The notes: generated by a model not told the origin, from the sequence alone. 64,000 nt of DNA from Bacillota bacterium (GCA_040757205.1 JBFLXL010000004.1:1-64000); one strand, 5' to 3'. Positions 36,601 to 47,275 are shown, counted from the stretch's first letter. Numbers and translations: made by a program.

Positions 36601-37326
36601 TTGCCGCCTGACGCCGCCGCCACCCCCAACGCCAACGCACACCCGTCCACGGAACTTGCCGCGGGCGCAACCCGGGCCGTGCCGATCATGCTCGGCTACG
36701 TCGTCCTGGCCATGGCCTTCGGGATCCTGGCCCGGGAGGCCGGCCTGACCATCCCCGAGACTATCGCCATGTCCGTGATCGTGTTCGCCGGGGCCTCCCA
36801 GTTTATCGCCGCCGGGATGTTCGCCGCCGCCATGAGTCCGGCGGCCATCATTATGACCACTTTTCTGGTGAACCTGCGGCACATCCTGATGAGCGCCGCG
36901 CTCGCCCCCCACCTGCGGGGCCTGCGGTTTCACTCCTACGCCCTGCTGGGATGGGGCGTCACCGACGAAACCTTCGCCTTGAACAGTGCCGAGTACGGCC
37001 GGCAGCCCCGCCACCACTGGTTTGTGTACGGCACCAATTTCGCCGCCTACGCCTCGTGGATCACCGGCACCATTATCGGCGCGTTTTTCGGCAGCCTGGT
37101 GCCGGGGATCGAACAGTTGCCGCTCGGCTTCGCCCTGCCGGCCATGTTCATCTGCCTGCTGGTCATGCAACTGAGTGACCGGCTGCTCCTGTACTCCGCC
37201 GTGCTGGCCGGGGGGCTCTCCCTGCTGCTGGGCCAGCTCCTGGAAGGCAACTGGAACATCATTCTGGCCACGGTCGTCACGGCCACGGCCGCTTCGGGGT
37301 GGGAAAAATGGAAAAGTTCTGGATAA
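36601..37326 (+). CDS. azlC: AzlC family branched-chain amino acid exporter subunit
   Basis: AzlC with AzlD forms a membrane exporter for branched-chain amino acids and analogues. The 241-residue protein has the family opening GATRAVPIMLGYVVLAMAFGI, the SQFIAAGMFAA segment and FLVNLRHILMSAALAPHL, and about six hydrophobic segments. It uses a TTG start with AAGGGGTGAG upstream. It runs divergently from the ilv-leu operon, which fits a safety valve for its products. The first 20 residues are Ala/Pro/Asn-rich and may not be part of the mature fold. Confidence 0.9.
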   Translation: MPPDAAATPNANAHPSTELAAGATRAVPIMLGYVVLAMAFGILAREAGLTIPETIAMSVIVFAGASQFIAAGMFAAAMSPAAIIMTTFLVNLRHILMSAALAPHLRGLRFHSYALLGWGVTDETFALNSAEYGRQPRHHWFVYGTNFAAYASWITGTIIGAFFGSLVPGIEQLPLGFALPAMFICLLVMQLSDRLLLYSAVLAGGLSLLLGQLLEGNWNIILATVVTATAASGWEKWKSSG

Positions 37327-37625
37327 TCGCCGCCATGGGCGCGGTCACCTACCTGCCGCGGGCCCTGCCCCTGGCGGTGCTGGCCCGAATGAGGATCCCG
37401 GAGGGTTTCATCCGCTGGCTGCGGTTCGTACCGGTGGCGGTGCTGGCCGCCCTTTTAGCCCCGGAACTGCTCCTGCGCGACGGGGCCTTCGACCTGACCA
37501 TCCGGAACCAGTACCTGCTGGCCGCCGTCCCCTGCTTCCTGGTGGCGGTGAAGACCAAGAACCTCCTGCTCACGGTCGGCGTCGGGCTGGCGACCGCCAT
37601 CCTGCTCCAAGCCGTAATGCCCTAA
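37308..37625 (+). CDS. azlD: AzlD family branched-chain amino acid exporter subunit
   Basis: This small membrane protein of about 105 residues has three or four hydrophobic segments and is the partner of AzlC. Family features are AAMGAVTYLPRALPL near the start and RFVPVAVLAALLAPEL in the middle. The ATG overlaps the end of azlC by 19 bases and GGGGTGGG lies before it; a GTG three codons upstream is the alternative. Overlap implies coupled synthesis with AzlC. Confidence 0.9.
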   Translation: MEKFWIIAAMGAVTYLPRALPLAVLARMRIPEGFIRWLRFVPVAVLAALLAPELLLRDGAFDLTIRNQYLLAAVPCFLVAVKTKNLLLTVGVGLATAILLQAVMP

Positions 37626-37766
37626 GTTAAGGGCCTGGCCGGCCAGAACCCAATTGCGAACTGTTGCCCGCAATCAAATCATCGCAAGACCATTTAAATT
37701 AAACAGACACCCATGCCGCCTGCGGCACCATCGGAAGGATGAAAATAGGGGCTATTTACAGGGTAG

Positions 37767-38729
37767 GCGATGGCCGAGGTGCTTGGCGTGCAAGGGGGTG
37801 TCGGCCGAAGACCTGAACAAAGCCAATCAGGCCCTGCTCAAGGTCCTAAACTCCCCGGCCCCCGGGGTGAACTCGACGTCGCCAACTCGCTGTGGACCAA
37901 GCAGGATGTCGTGTTCGTGGCCGAGTTCCTGGAAACCGCAAAGCGCTACTACGGCGCCGAGATCGCCAAGCTCGACTTCAACGACCCCGAAGCTCCGGTG
38001 GTGATCAACAAGTGGGTGCAAGACCAAACCAACGGCAAGATCGACGGCATCATCGACCGCATCGACCGGGACGACGTGATGTTTTTGATCAACGCCATCT
38101 ACTTCCTGGGCACGTGGACCACGGAGTTTGACAAGGCCCAAACCCGGGACCAGCCGTTTTACCCGGCCGGCCGCGCCCAAAAGCAGGTGCCGATGATGTC
38201 GCAGTCCGGCGATTTCCGCTACTTCCAGGACGCTAAATTTGAAGCCATCGAACTGCCCTACGGCAAAGACCAAAGCGCCGGGATGTACATTTTTCTGCCC
38301 GGGCGGGATTCGAACCTGGAGGAATTCCAACGGAACCTGAACACCGGCAACTGGGCGAAGTGGCAGTCCCGTTTCGCCACCAAGGAGGGCCGGATTTCCC
38401 TGCCGCGCTTCAGTATCGAGTACGAGAAAACGCTGAACGAAATCCTGTCCGGCATGGGCATGGGGATCGCCTTTCAGCCGTACGCCGCCGACTTCTCCAA
38501 GCTCTTCACGCCTCCGCCCTGGGCCTACATCGGCGAAGTGAAGCACAAAGCCGTTGTGGACGTTGACGAAAGAGGCACGGAGGCGGCGGTAACTTCAGTT
38601 TCGGTAAAGGTGACCTCCCTCCGTCCCGACGAGCCGTTCAATATGGTGGTCGACCGGCCCTTCTTCTTCGCCATCGTCGACAAGCAGACCGGCACCGTCC
38701 TGTTCATGGGGTCGGTGGCGAACCCCTGA
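37767..38729 (+). pseudogene. Serpin (serine protease inhibitor), decayed 5' end
   Basis: About 290 residues match a bacterial serpin: DVANSLWTK, YYGAEIAKLDF, INKWVQDQTNGKI, FLINAIYFLGTW, the hinge ERGTEAAVTSVSV and the end DRPFFFAIVDKQTGTVLFMG. The first 70-100 residues of a serpin, and any signal peptide, are missing: a TAG stands just before the ATG of MAEVLGVQG. Two opposite frameshifts are visible. After MAEVLGVQG an extra G in a G run shifts the frame (family sequence GVSAEDLNKANQALLKVLN continues in another frame), and a missing base near 37868 returns it before ELDVANSLW. The later part of the frame is open. I call it a pseudogene; a sequencing error would not restore the missing N-terminus. 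Confidence 0.8.
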
Positions 38730-38974
38730 TTTCCTTATGGTAGCTCTTGAGGAAATATGAGACCACCTTGCCGCGTGCGGCGCCACATTTGGATTACCCG
38801 GACCCGCCGCGGCGAAGCAGGCGTCACCGCTCTACCGGCCCTTAACTTAAAGGCCTGCCCCCGCGAAGGGGGCGGGCCAAATTGTCCCCGCCGCCCGGCA
38901 GGATTCACCACCCCCGCTCCAGAAGTATTCCCGGCAGATTCACCCACCGTGTCCGAAAAGGGGGGGGTTCTTCG

Positions 38975-40621
38975 GTGAAACGCAAGCGGGTGCTGGTGAT
39001 CGGCCACCGCTCACCGGACAGCGACAGCATCTGCGCCGCGATCGGCTATGCCTACTTTAAGAACATCCTGGACGACACCCAGGTTTACGTGCCCTGCGCC
39101 GCCGGTGCGCTGAACCAGGAAACGGAATACATCCTGGAGCGTTTCGGCCTGGAGCCGCCGGTACAAGTCGCCAGCGTCGCGGCCACGGTCGCCGACATGG
39201 ATCTGAACCGGCCGATCTCCATCTCGCCCCGGGACTCCATCCTCGACGCCGCCAACCTCATCAAGGAGAAGCGCATCCGGAGCCTTCCGGTCGTGGATGA
39301 GGACGGCCGGCTGCTCGGGCTCGTGGATACGCAGCACTTGGCGGTGTTCTTCGCGGAGCGGCTCGACATCGAGGGGCTTTCGATCAGCCCGGTGCAGCTG
39401 CACCTCCTGATTTCGGCCCTGCAGGGGAAGGTGTTGGCAAACACCGGCCGGTTGACCATGCTCGGGGGGGACGTGTTCGTGGCCGCCTCCCAAAAGGTCA
39501 CCACGCTGAACCGGGTGAAGAAGGGTGACATCGCCATCCTGGGGGACCGGACAGACATCCAGAAGGACCTGATCAAGGGCGGATGTGCCGCCCTGATCGT
39601 CACCGGGGACCACGCCATAAACGAGGATGTCCTGGAGTTGGCCCGCCGCCACCAAGTGCTGGTGATCAGCTCCCCTTACCGCACCTTCGCCACGGCCCAG
39701 TTGGTGAGCCTCTGCCGGCCGGTGTCCCACATCATGTCTCCCAACGTGCCGGTGGCCGAGCTGCACACCACTATCAGCGAGGTCAAGCGGCAGGTGGTGG
39801 AGTCGGACTGCCGCTGCGCCATGGTGGTGGACGAGGACGACCGGTTGATCGGGATCATCACCCGGAGTGACCTGTTGGACCCTGTGCAGAAACAGGTGAT
39901 CCTGGTGGACCACAACGAAATCTCCCAGGCCGTGGCCGACATCGAGCAGGCCGACATCCTGGAGATCATCGACCACCACCGCCTCGGGGACATCTCGACC
40001 ATCAAGCCGATCACCGTCTACAACGAGCCGGTCGGGAGCACCTGCACCATCGTCGCCTTGCAGCTTTGCCTGCACCAGGTGGAGGTCCCCCCAGAGATCG
40101 CGGGGGCGCTGCTGTCGGGCATCCTGTCGGACACCCTGCTCCTGACCCTGTCCACCACCACCGACAAGGACCACGTGATGGCCCACCGCCTGAGCGAGAT
40201 GGCCGGGCTGAACCTGGCCGAGTACGGCAAGGAACTGCTGGCGGTCAGCGTCACCGCCGAGGGCATCCCGGCCCGGGAGATCATCACGCTGGACTTCAAG
40301 GAATACCACCTGGCGGGGAAAAAGATCGGGGTGAACCAGATCATGGTCCTGGACGACTCCGAGATCCAGGCCCGGGAGGCGGAGATCAAGGGCGAAATGG
40401 AGAAACTCTGCCGGGCGGGGGGCTATGACCTGCTGGTGCTCCTGATCACCAACCCGCTCTCGGGCAAAGGCGAGGAGATCTGGGTCGCGGGCGCCGAGCA
40501 GGAAATCGTAGGCCGGGCCTTCGGGGTCAAGGTCGAGGACGGCAAATGCTTCGTGCCCCGGGTGCTCTCCCGGAAGAAGGACTTCATCCCCCGGATTGCG
40601 ACCGCCCTACGGGAACGGTAG
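38975..40621 (+). CDS. ppaC: Family II inorganic pyrophosphatase with CBS and DRTGG domains
   Basis: This 548-residue protein hydrolyses pyrophosphate in the cytoplasm. The DHH phosphoesterase domain is split: VIGHRSPDSDSICAAIGY at the start, then two CBS regions (SISPRDSILDAANLI near residue 75 and the region around PVAELHTTISEVKR) flanking a DRTGG domain, then VDHNE, IDHHRLGD and SDTLLLTLSTTT and a DHHA2 domain at the end. This CBS-PPase layout is known from clostridia and is regulated by adenine nucleotides. I chose GTG after AAAGGGGGGG; the frame upstream is open for 31 more codons but lacks a start site and is non-conserved. Confidence 0.93.
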   Translation: MKRKRVLVIGHRSPDSDSICAAIGYAYFKNILDDTQVYVPCAAGALNQETEYILERFGLEPPVQVASVAATVADMDLNRPISISPRDSILDAANLIKEKRIRSLPVVDEDGRLLGLVDTQHLAVFFAERLDIEGLSISPVQLHLLISALQGKVLANTGRLTMLGGDVFVAASQKVTTLNRVKKGDIAILGDRTDIQKDLIKGGCAALIVTGDHAINEDVLELARRHQVLVISSPYRTFATAQLVSLCRPVSHIMSPNVPVAELHTTISEVKRQVVESDCRCAMVVDEDDRLIGIITRSDLLDPVQKQVILVDHNEISQAVADIEQADILEIIDHHRLGDISTIKPITVYNEPVGSTCTIVALQLCLHQVEVPPEIAGALLSGILSDTLLLTLSTTTDKDHVMAHRLSEMAGLNLAEYGKELLAVSVTAEGIPAREIITLDFKEYHLAGKKIGVNQIMVLDDSEIQAREAEIKGEMEKLCRAGGYDLLVLLITNPLSGKGEEIWVAGAEQEIVGRAFGVKVEDGKCFVPRVLSRKKDFIPRIATALRER

Positions 40622-40728
40622 GCGTCCATACTCTGTTCACCTTCCGGACTTGCCTTCAGGAGCCTAGTTGCAACAGGGACCTTATTAGGCTACGTTGTCC
40701 CAAGGAAGCGAATATAACTCCGCAAGCA

Positions 40729-40760
40729 AAAAGGCCCCGGAACCTGGGCCCAGGGCCTCG
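40729..40760 (-). terminator. Rho-independent terminator
   Basis: Directly after the stop of the minus-strand membrane protein gene, AGGCCC pairs with GGGCCT across a GC-rich loop and is followed by TTTTTGCTT. Confidence 0.7.
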
Positions 40761-41258
40761 CTAGGACCATCCGATCTTGGGGGGCGGCCTGAACCGCGTG
40801 GACCGGTTCCGCCGGGAGGCGGGACGCTTGAAGCCCTTGGCGCTGTCCACAAGCACCTTCCCGAACCACACAGACGCCAAGTATACCACGAACTGACCCG
40901 GGCCGTGATTTTTCATTACTTCCCAGGGAAGGTAGCTTACCTGGGCTTCGCTAATGTCAAAGATCCGCATGATCAACAGCGTGGGAATGGCAAGCACCAG
41001 GGCGGGAAGACCCTGAACCAGGAGTTTGGACCAGTTGAAACCCGTATGTGTATCCCAGCGCTCAAAAAGCCAGGGCAGACCCAATAGGACTCCGAACATA
41101 ACGTGCAGCAACGGTACCGCCGCCAGCAATACGCCAGCCAGGCCGTACTCAACCGCGACCATCAGCTGCAGCCGGCGGAGCAGCATGGAGGCCACCCAAA
41201 AGAACAGTATCAGCGCCGCAGCCCAGAAAATCTCCCTGCCAATAAGCCGTTGATTCAT
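40761..41258 (-). CDS. Hypothetical membrane protein
   Basis: This 165-residue protein has no family I recognise. Three or four hydrophobic segments are seen at about residues 10-27, 35-62, 80-100 and 122-140, with a basic C-terminus (KGFKRPASRRNRSTRFR), so the tail is probably cytoplasmic. The ATG follows AAGGGG at normal spacing and a terminator follows the stop, which supports a real single-gene unit. Nothing in the neighbourhood suggests a function. Confidence 0.7.
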   Translation of the reverse strand: MNQRLIGREIFWAAALILFFWVASMLLRRLQLMVAVEYGLAGVLLAAVPLLHVMFGVLLGLPWLFERWDTHTGFNWSKLLVQGLPALVLAIPTLLIMRIFDISEAQVSYLPWEVMKNHGPGQFVVYLASVWFGKVLVDSAKGFKRPASRRNRSTRFRPPPKIGWS

Positions 41259-41539
41259 ATGGATAATCCCCTTGAGACACAGTAACCGCCAAGCAGCGGC
41301 CGAACGGTACAGCGACTGGACTGGTTGCTTTTAGCATCAAGGCATTGTGAATTACTATTCGGCTCAGCCATACCATTCTCCTGTTTGCCTTCTAAAACTA
41401 ATATTCAGAATAAACTTTTTTTGCCGTCTTTGGCTTAACAAGATGTTGTACGCGGCGCGCGGTCCGGCAGGTTGTTGCCGGCCTGGGCTCCGGGTTTCAG
41501 CCGCAAGAGGGGACACGAAACCTATTCCCGTGTCCTCTG

Positions 41540-41830
41540 CTATCTCTTCCGGGCATCCACGTAGGCCGCAAATTCGACCCGGCCGCCGCCGACCGCGGCT
41601 TCACCGGCAAACCGGTACATCAGGTCGTACTGCTCGTTGCGCACCAATTGCGGGTGGCGCGGGAGGTAGACCAAGGCGACGTGGGTGATCCGGGATTCAC
41701 GGACGGCGAACCGCCCACCGGGAATCGCCCCGAAGAACCCGTCCACGTACACAAGGGACTCGTTTCGGAGCAGTCTCTCCCAGGCTTCGCCCGGCGTGAG
41801 CAACGGAATCTCCTCGCCCGTAAACTCCAT
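41540..41830 (-). CDS. Short hypothetical protein, possibly the C-terminal remnant of a larger one
   Basis: This 96-residue protein has no transmembrane segment. The opening LTPGEAWERLLRNESLVYVDGFFG followed by ITHVALVYL resembles the C-terminal repeat domain of secreted regulatory proteins (YycI-like); this is a weak impression. It lacks the N-terminal anchor such proteins have, so it may be a fragment. It lies 27 bases past the chrA stop on the same strand and could be cotranscribed. Confidence 0.5.
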   Translation of the reverse strand: MEFTGEEIPLLTPGEAWERLLRNESLVYVDGFFGAIPGGRFAVRESRITHVALVYLPRHPQLVRNEQYDLMYRFAGEAAVGGGRVEFAAYVDARKR

Positions 41831-41857
41831 TATGAAGCGGCACTAGTGAAACCAACT

Positions 41858-43099
41858 TCAGTTACCGGTCAGAAAAACCAGGATACCCCCGGCGGCCCCT
41901 GTGATGACAATTACCCACGACGGTAACTTCCAGTATTCAAGCATACCGAACAAAGCCACTGCCAGGACGAAATCGACCGGCTTATTGATTGAACTGGTCC
42001 AGATGGGATCGTAAAGGGCGGCCAGCAACAGGCCAACTACAGCAGCGTTGACGCCCATGAGCGAGCCCTGAACTTCGGGATACCGGCGGAGGGTTTGCCA
42101 AAAGGGCAAAATGCCGATGATCAACAGAAACGACGGCAAAAACACCGCCACCGTCACCAAAACGGCAACCGGCCAACCCCCCATCACGGCTCCCAGATAG
42201 GAGGCAAATGTAAACAGCGGACCCGGAACAGCCTGAGCCGCCCCATAGCCGGCCAAGAACATTTCCTTGCTCACCCAGCCCACCGGCACGACTTCCCTTT
42301 CCAGCAGCGGCAGCACCACGTGTCCCCCGCCGAAGACCAGGGCACCGGCACGATAGAAGCTGTCAAACACCGCCAGTTCCTGATACGGGATCAGCTGTCT
42401 CAAGACCGGCAAAAGCAGCAACAAAAAGAAAAATAAAGCCAAAGAGATCAGGGAGACTGCGCGGTTAACGGGTACGGTAAATCGTGAAGCATTGGGTACC
42501 TCTATTTTTTGATACAGCAGAGCGCCGGTTAGTCCTGCCAAAAGAATCAAAAGAACTTGGGCTCCGGCGGATTGCGCCATCAGAACGACGCCTGCCGTGA
42601 CTATGGCGATTGTGGCCCGGTTCCGGTCCGGGATCAGGTTTCTGCCCATACCCAGCACGGCATGGGCGACGACGGCGACCGCCACAATCTTAAGACCGTG
42701 AATCAGGCCCGTGCTTTCCAGATTGAATCCCGCCAGCAGGAGGGCGAAGGCAATCATGACCAACATGGACGGCAGGGTGAAACCAAGCCAGGCCGCAACC
42801 GCACCCGGAATGCCTCCGCGCATGGCCCCGATGGCCATCCCCACCTGGCTGCTGGCCGGGCCGGGCAGTATTTGGCACAAAGCGACCAGGTCCGCATAAC
42901 TGCCGTCATCCAGCCACTTGCGCCGGCGCACGTATTCGTGGTGAAAGTAGCTCAGGTGGGCGATGGGCCCGCCGAAGGAGGTCAAGCCGAGCCGGGTGGT
43001 CACAGCCAGTATTTCAATAATATTCTTTAAGCCCACTCTGTTCGGGCTGGTCGGACGGTCAACACGCGTATTTTCTATGGGATTGCCCTCAATATTCAC
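41858..43099 (-). CDS. chrA: Chromate transporter, two-domain ChrA type
   Basis: This 413-residue membrane protein has two homologous CHR domains. The first shows TSFGGPIAHLSYFHHEYV and CQILPGPASSQVGMAIG; the second shows FGGGHVVLPLLEREVV and AAQAVPGPLFTFASYLG. About ten to twelve hydrophobic segments are present. Known members export chromate, and many clostridial ones have untested substrates. A PadR-type regulator gene precedes it by 24 bases on the same strand, so the pair is likely co-regulated. Confidence 0.9.
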   Translation of the reverse strand: MNIEGNPIENTRVDRPTSPNRVGLKNIIEILAVTTRLGLTSFGGPIAHLSYFHHEYVRRRKWLDDGSYADLVALCQILPGPASSQVGMAIGAMRGGIPGAVAAWLGFTLPSMLVMIAFALLLAGFNLESTGLIHGLKIVAVAVVAHAVLGMGRNLIPDRNRATIAIVTAGVVLMAQSAGAQVLLILLAGLTGALLYQKIEVPNASRFTVPVNRAVSLISLALFFFLLLLLPVLRQLIPYQELAVFDSFYRAGALVFGGGHVVLPLLEREVVPVGWVSKEMFLAGYGAAQAVPGPLFTFASYLGAVMGGWPVAVLVTVAVFLPSFLLIIGILPFWQTLRRYPEVQGSLMGVNAAVVGLLLAALYDPIWTSSINKPVDFVLAVALFGMLEYWKLPSWVIVITGAAGGILVFLTGN

Positions 43100-43123
43100 G
43101 CCTCGACGCTCCTTTTTACGGAG

Positions 43124-43429
43124 TTACAGGACTTCACCCACCAATTCCCTGATTCTCCCTCGTGCTTCCTCTAAAGCCGCCTTGCCCGTCTGTGTGATAC
43201 TGTAGTACTTTCGCGTCTTTCCCATAACCACGCGTTCCTCTTTTTTCAGGTAGCCCCTTCGCTCCATTTGGTGGAGGGTGGGATACAAGGTCCCGGGGCT
43301 GATTTCATATCCGTGCCCGGCTAGTTCTTGGATCAAGTAGGCGCCGTAGACCGGTTCTTGTTCGGCATGGTAGAGGATGTGAATCTTGATAAAACCCAAG
43401 AAGAATTCTCGGATCATTGACTCGCTCAC
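43124..43429 (-). CDS. PadR family transcriptional regulator
   Basis: This winged-helix regulator of about 101 residues shows the PadR pattern: ILYHAEQEPVYGAYLIQEL, then GYEISPGTLYPTLHQMERRGYLKKEE, then KTRKYYSITQTGKAALEE. The GTG start follows AAGGGGTGAT; a long upstream extension lacks a start site. It lies directly before chrA and probably represses it. The inducer is unknown. Confidence 0.88.
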   Translation of the reverse strand: MSESMIREFFLGFIKIHILYHAEQEPVYGAYLIQELAGHGYEISPGTLYPTLHQMERRGYLKKEERVVMGKTRKYYSITQTGKAALEEARGRIRELVGEVL

Positions 43430-43573
43430 GTCATCACCCCTTCGATAACGGAGATCGATATTGCTTTCCGATATTATAGCACAAAAAGGGGCTGGGAGAG
43501 GGGCTGGGAGAAAAACAGACGAAACGGCTTTTCTCGACCACTTTCCCCTTATATCCTCAGCCGGAAAGAAGCA

Positions 43574-43765
43574 TTGAAGATGCAGCCCGTATATTTCGAC
43601 CTGGCGGACAACCACCTGATTATCTATGATCCAGCCGGTTTAATCGACCACATCATTAAGGCCTCCGGGGAACTGCTTCAGCGGTCGGGGGCACGCAAGG
43701 TCCAGCACGGCAACACCTGGGAATGGCAGACCAAGGACGGTTTTTTGGGAGGGATGAACCTTTGA
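43574..43765 (+). pseudogene. C-terminal fragment of an MNT-type nucleotidyltransferase
   Basis: The 63-residue frame resembles only the C-terminus of nucleotidyltransferases of the MNT/HEPN class: DLADNHLIIYDPAGLIDHI is like the strand that precedes the C-terminal helix, and KVQHGNTWEWQTKDGF like the usual WxWxLKPDF end. The catalytic GSX10DXD domain is missing. It overlaps a HEPN-like fragment, so it is a remnant of a second toxin-antitoxin locus. Confidence 0.5.
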
Positions 43766-43839
43766 AGCGGGATAAATTGACGGCAGCCTATTTGAAAAAG
43801 GCCGAGGTTCGTTTCCGGGCGCGAGAGCTTCTACCGTGA
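43762..43839 (+). pseudogene. N-terminal fragment of a HEPN-domain protein
   Basis: The frame begins TTG-AAG-CGG and overlaps the preceding stop (TTGA). Its 25 residues (LKRDKLTAAYLKKAEVRFRA) resemble the first helix of HEPN proteins that follow MNT genes, and then it stops. The rest of the HEPN domain is absent. Confidence 0.45.
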
Positions 43840-43938
43840 TCACGAAGCCTTGGTGCCGTACGACGGAGGCGGACTTGATTCAAGCAAGTCCGCCTCTGGT
43901 CAAGGGGCCACAGAAAACACAGAAACCTTGAGGAACCA

Positions 43939-44433
43939 CTACTGCGGGTTATACATGCCCCGGCTTTGCATGTAGTTGAAGATGCCTTCTCCGTGTTGCT
44001 GCTCCTCTTTTTGGATGTGGTTCAACGCTTGGCGCATGGCGGTGTTCGTGAATTCAAAGATGGCTGTGTCGTAAGTGCCGGAAACGTATTTCTCGGTCAT
44101 CAAGAGGTCGTTGCACAGGGCGGCGTCCTTCTCATTTGCCGTGGCTCCCTGCATAGGAACCGGTTGGTCCCGGAACTGCACGAACTGCTTTTGCTGTTGG
44201 AGTTGCTGTTGCCGGCTTTGCCGACCCTGCTGCAGGTTTGGCACCTCACCGTTCAGCATCTGGTTGATGGTGTTCAGGTGCTGCCTTTCCTGCTCGGCAT
44301 AGTCGGCAAACAACTGCTTTAACTCGGGGTCCTGAGCCTCCTGGGCGTAGTTGGTGTACTTCTGGATGCAGATTTCCTCGTGGCTTTTCTGGTCCTGCAA
44401 AAGCATTCTTTCCTTCTGGGTTAGGTTGACCAC
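43939..44433 (-). CDS. CotF-like spore coat protein
   Basis: This 164-residue ferritin-like four-helix protein matches the CotF/coat-protein family: QDQKSHEEICIQKYTNYAQEAQDPELKQLF in helix one, HLNTINQMLNG, then a Gln-rich linker (about residues 70-90) and NDLLMTEKYVSGTYDTAIFEF and NHIQKEEQQHGEGIFNYMQ at the end. I chose the GTG six bases after GGAGGTG. The family is made late in sporulation and coats spores; some members occur in several copies per genome. It stands alone between a decayed locus and argH. Confidence 0.88.
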   Translation of the reverse strand: MVNLTQKERMLLQDQKSHEEICIQKYTNYAQEAQDPELKQLFADYAEQERQHLNTINQMLNGEVPNLQQGRQSRQQQLQQQKQFVQFRDQPVPMQGATANEKDAALCNDLLMTEKYVSGTYDTAIFEFTNTAMRQALNHIQKEEQQHGEGIFNYMQSRGMYNPQ

Positions 44434-44601
44434 TGCAAACACCTCCGGCAACTATCATGCCCTGACCGAAGGTGTTTTCATTCGGAGAAACAGAGACGGC
44501 CTCATCACGACATCATCCAGGCGCCATTCCTTTCCCGCCATGCAAACCCGGAGCGTGTGCCTGAATATGCCTAAAAGCGAAAGCGGTTTAGAAATGGGAT
44601 C

Positions 44602-45996
44602 TCAAGAACTGGGCAGGCTAGACTCCTCCAGGCGCGCGCGGGCGCGGGCGATGGCGGCGCGGACCGTTTCGGGCGCCGGGCCGCCGCGCGCCTTGCGGGC
44701 GGCGAGGCAGTGCTCGACCCGGATGGCGGCGTACACGTCCTCCCCGACGGCCGCCGAGAACCGGCGGTACTCGTCCAGGGTGAGTTCCTCGAGGGTCTTG
44801 CCGTGATCGAGGGCAAAAAGGACTATCTCGCCAACGACCGCGTGGGCCTCGCGGAACGGCACCCCCCGCCCGGCCAGGTAGTCGGCCAGGTCGGTGGCGT
44901 TGGTGAACCCGCTCCGGGTCGCCCGGGCAAGAGCCTGCTCCCGGAAGCTGACGGTGGCGACCATAGCGGTGAACACCAGGAGGCACTTCTTCACCGTGTC
45001 CACGGCGTCGAACAGGGCCTCCTTGTCCTCCTGCATATCCTTGTTGTAGGCGAGCGGCAGCCCTTTGAGCATGGCCAGCAGCGCCTGCAGGTCCCCGAAT
45101 ACCCGGCCCGACTTGCCCCGGATCAGCTCGGCCATGTCCGGGTTCTTCTTCTGGGGCATCATGCTGCTCCCGGTGGCGAAGGCGTCGTCCATCTCGGCGA
45201 ACCCAAATTCTGCCGAGGTCCAGAGCACCAGTTCCTCGCAAAACCGCGAGAGATGCACCATGATCAGGGCGGCCGCGGCGCAGAACTCGACCGCGAAGTC
45301 GCGGTCCGACACGGCGTCCAGGCTGTTTTCGGCCAGGGCGGCGAACCCCAGTTCGGCAGCCGTGTATTCCCGGTCGATCGGGAAAACGGTCCCGGCCAGG
45401 GCGCCGGCGCCCAGGGGCAGCACGTCGGTCCGGCGGCGGCAGTCGGCCAGCCGCCCGGCATCGCGGTGGAACATCTCCACGTAGGCCAGCAGGTGGTGCG
45501 CCAAGGTCACCGGCTGCGCCCGCTGGAGATGGGTGTAGCCCGGCATGAGCGTCTCGACGTGGCGTTCGGCCAGGTCCAGGAGAGTGTGCTGGAGTTCGGC
45601 CAGCAGCTCCCGGACGGCGTCGATCTCGTCCTTTAAGTACATCCGGACGTCCAAGGCCACCTGGTCGTTGCGGCTGCGGGCGGTGTGCAGTTTTTTGCCC
45701 ACATCCCCGACCCGGGCGATCAGCAGCCGTTCCACCAGGCTGTGGATGTCCTCGTCATCCGGGGAAAAGGCCACCCGGCCGGCGTCAAAATCCGCGAGGA
45801 CCGCCTGCAGGCCGGCCTCCAGTATGCGGGCCTCTTCGGTGCTGATGATCCCGGCCCGCCCGAGCATGCGCGCGTGGGCGGCGCTGCCGCGGATGTCGTA
45901 GGCGTACAGGCGCCGGTCAAAGGACAGGGACGAGTGGAACTCCTCCACCAGCGGGTCGCTCCCCTTGCGGAACCGCCCACCCCACAGTCTGGACAT
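44602..45996 (-). CDS. argH: Argininosuccinate lyase
   Basis: ArgH splits argininosuccinate into arginine and fumarate, the last step of arginine synthesis. The 464-residue protein opens LWGGRFRKGSDPLVEEF and contains the superfamily signature SSMMPQKKNPDMAELIRGK, and MPGYTHLQRAQPVTLAHH with the catalytic His region. Length is normal. It is the last gene of the arginine operon, 79 bases after argG. Confidence 0.97.
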   Translation of the reverse strand: MSRLWGGRFRKGSDPLVEEFHSSLSFDRRLYAYDIRGSAAHARMLGRAGIISTEEARILEAGLQAVLADFDAGRVAFSPDDEDIHSLVERLLIARVGDVGKKLHTARSRNDQVALDVRMYLKDEIDAVRELLAELQHTLLDLAERHVETLMPGYTHLQRAQPVTLAHHLLAYVEMFHRDAGRLADCRRRTDVLPLGAGALAGTVFPIDREYTAAELGFAALAENSLDAVSDRDFAVEFCAAAALIMVHLSRFCEELVLWTSAEFGFAEMDDAFATGSSMMPQKKNPDMAELIRGKSGRVFGDLQALLAMLKGLPLAYNKDMQEDKEALFDAVDTVKKCLLVFTAMVATVSFREQALARATRSGFTNATDLADYLAGRGVPFREAHAVVGEIVLFALDHGKTLEELTLDEYRRFSAAVGEDVYAAIRVEHCLAARKARGGPAPETVRAAIARARARLEESSLPSS

Positions 45997-46075
45997 ATAT
46001 CTTGCCCTCCGTTATAGGGAAACTCAATCAATCGGAAACACGGGCGCAAGGTAATCGTGATCGGCCGCGGGCTCT

Positions 46076-47275
<1,200 letters not shown>

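Noticed and set aside
37767-37870. Two separate small genes instead of a broken serpin
   Set aside because: Both frames encode adjacent segments of the same serpin family sequence in the right order, which fits indels better than two genes.
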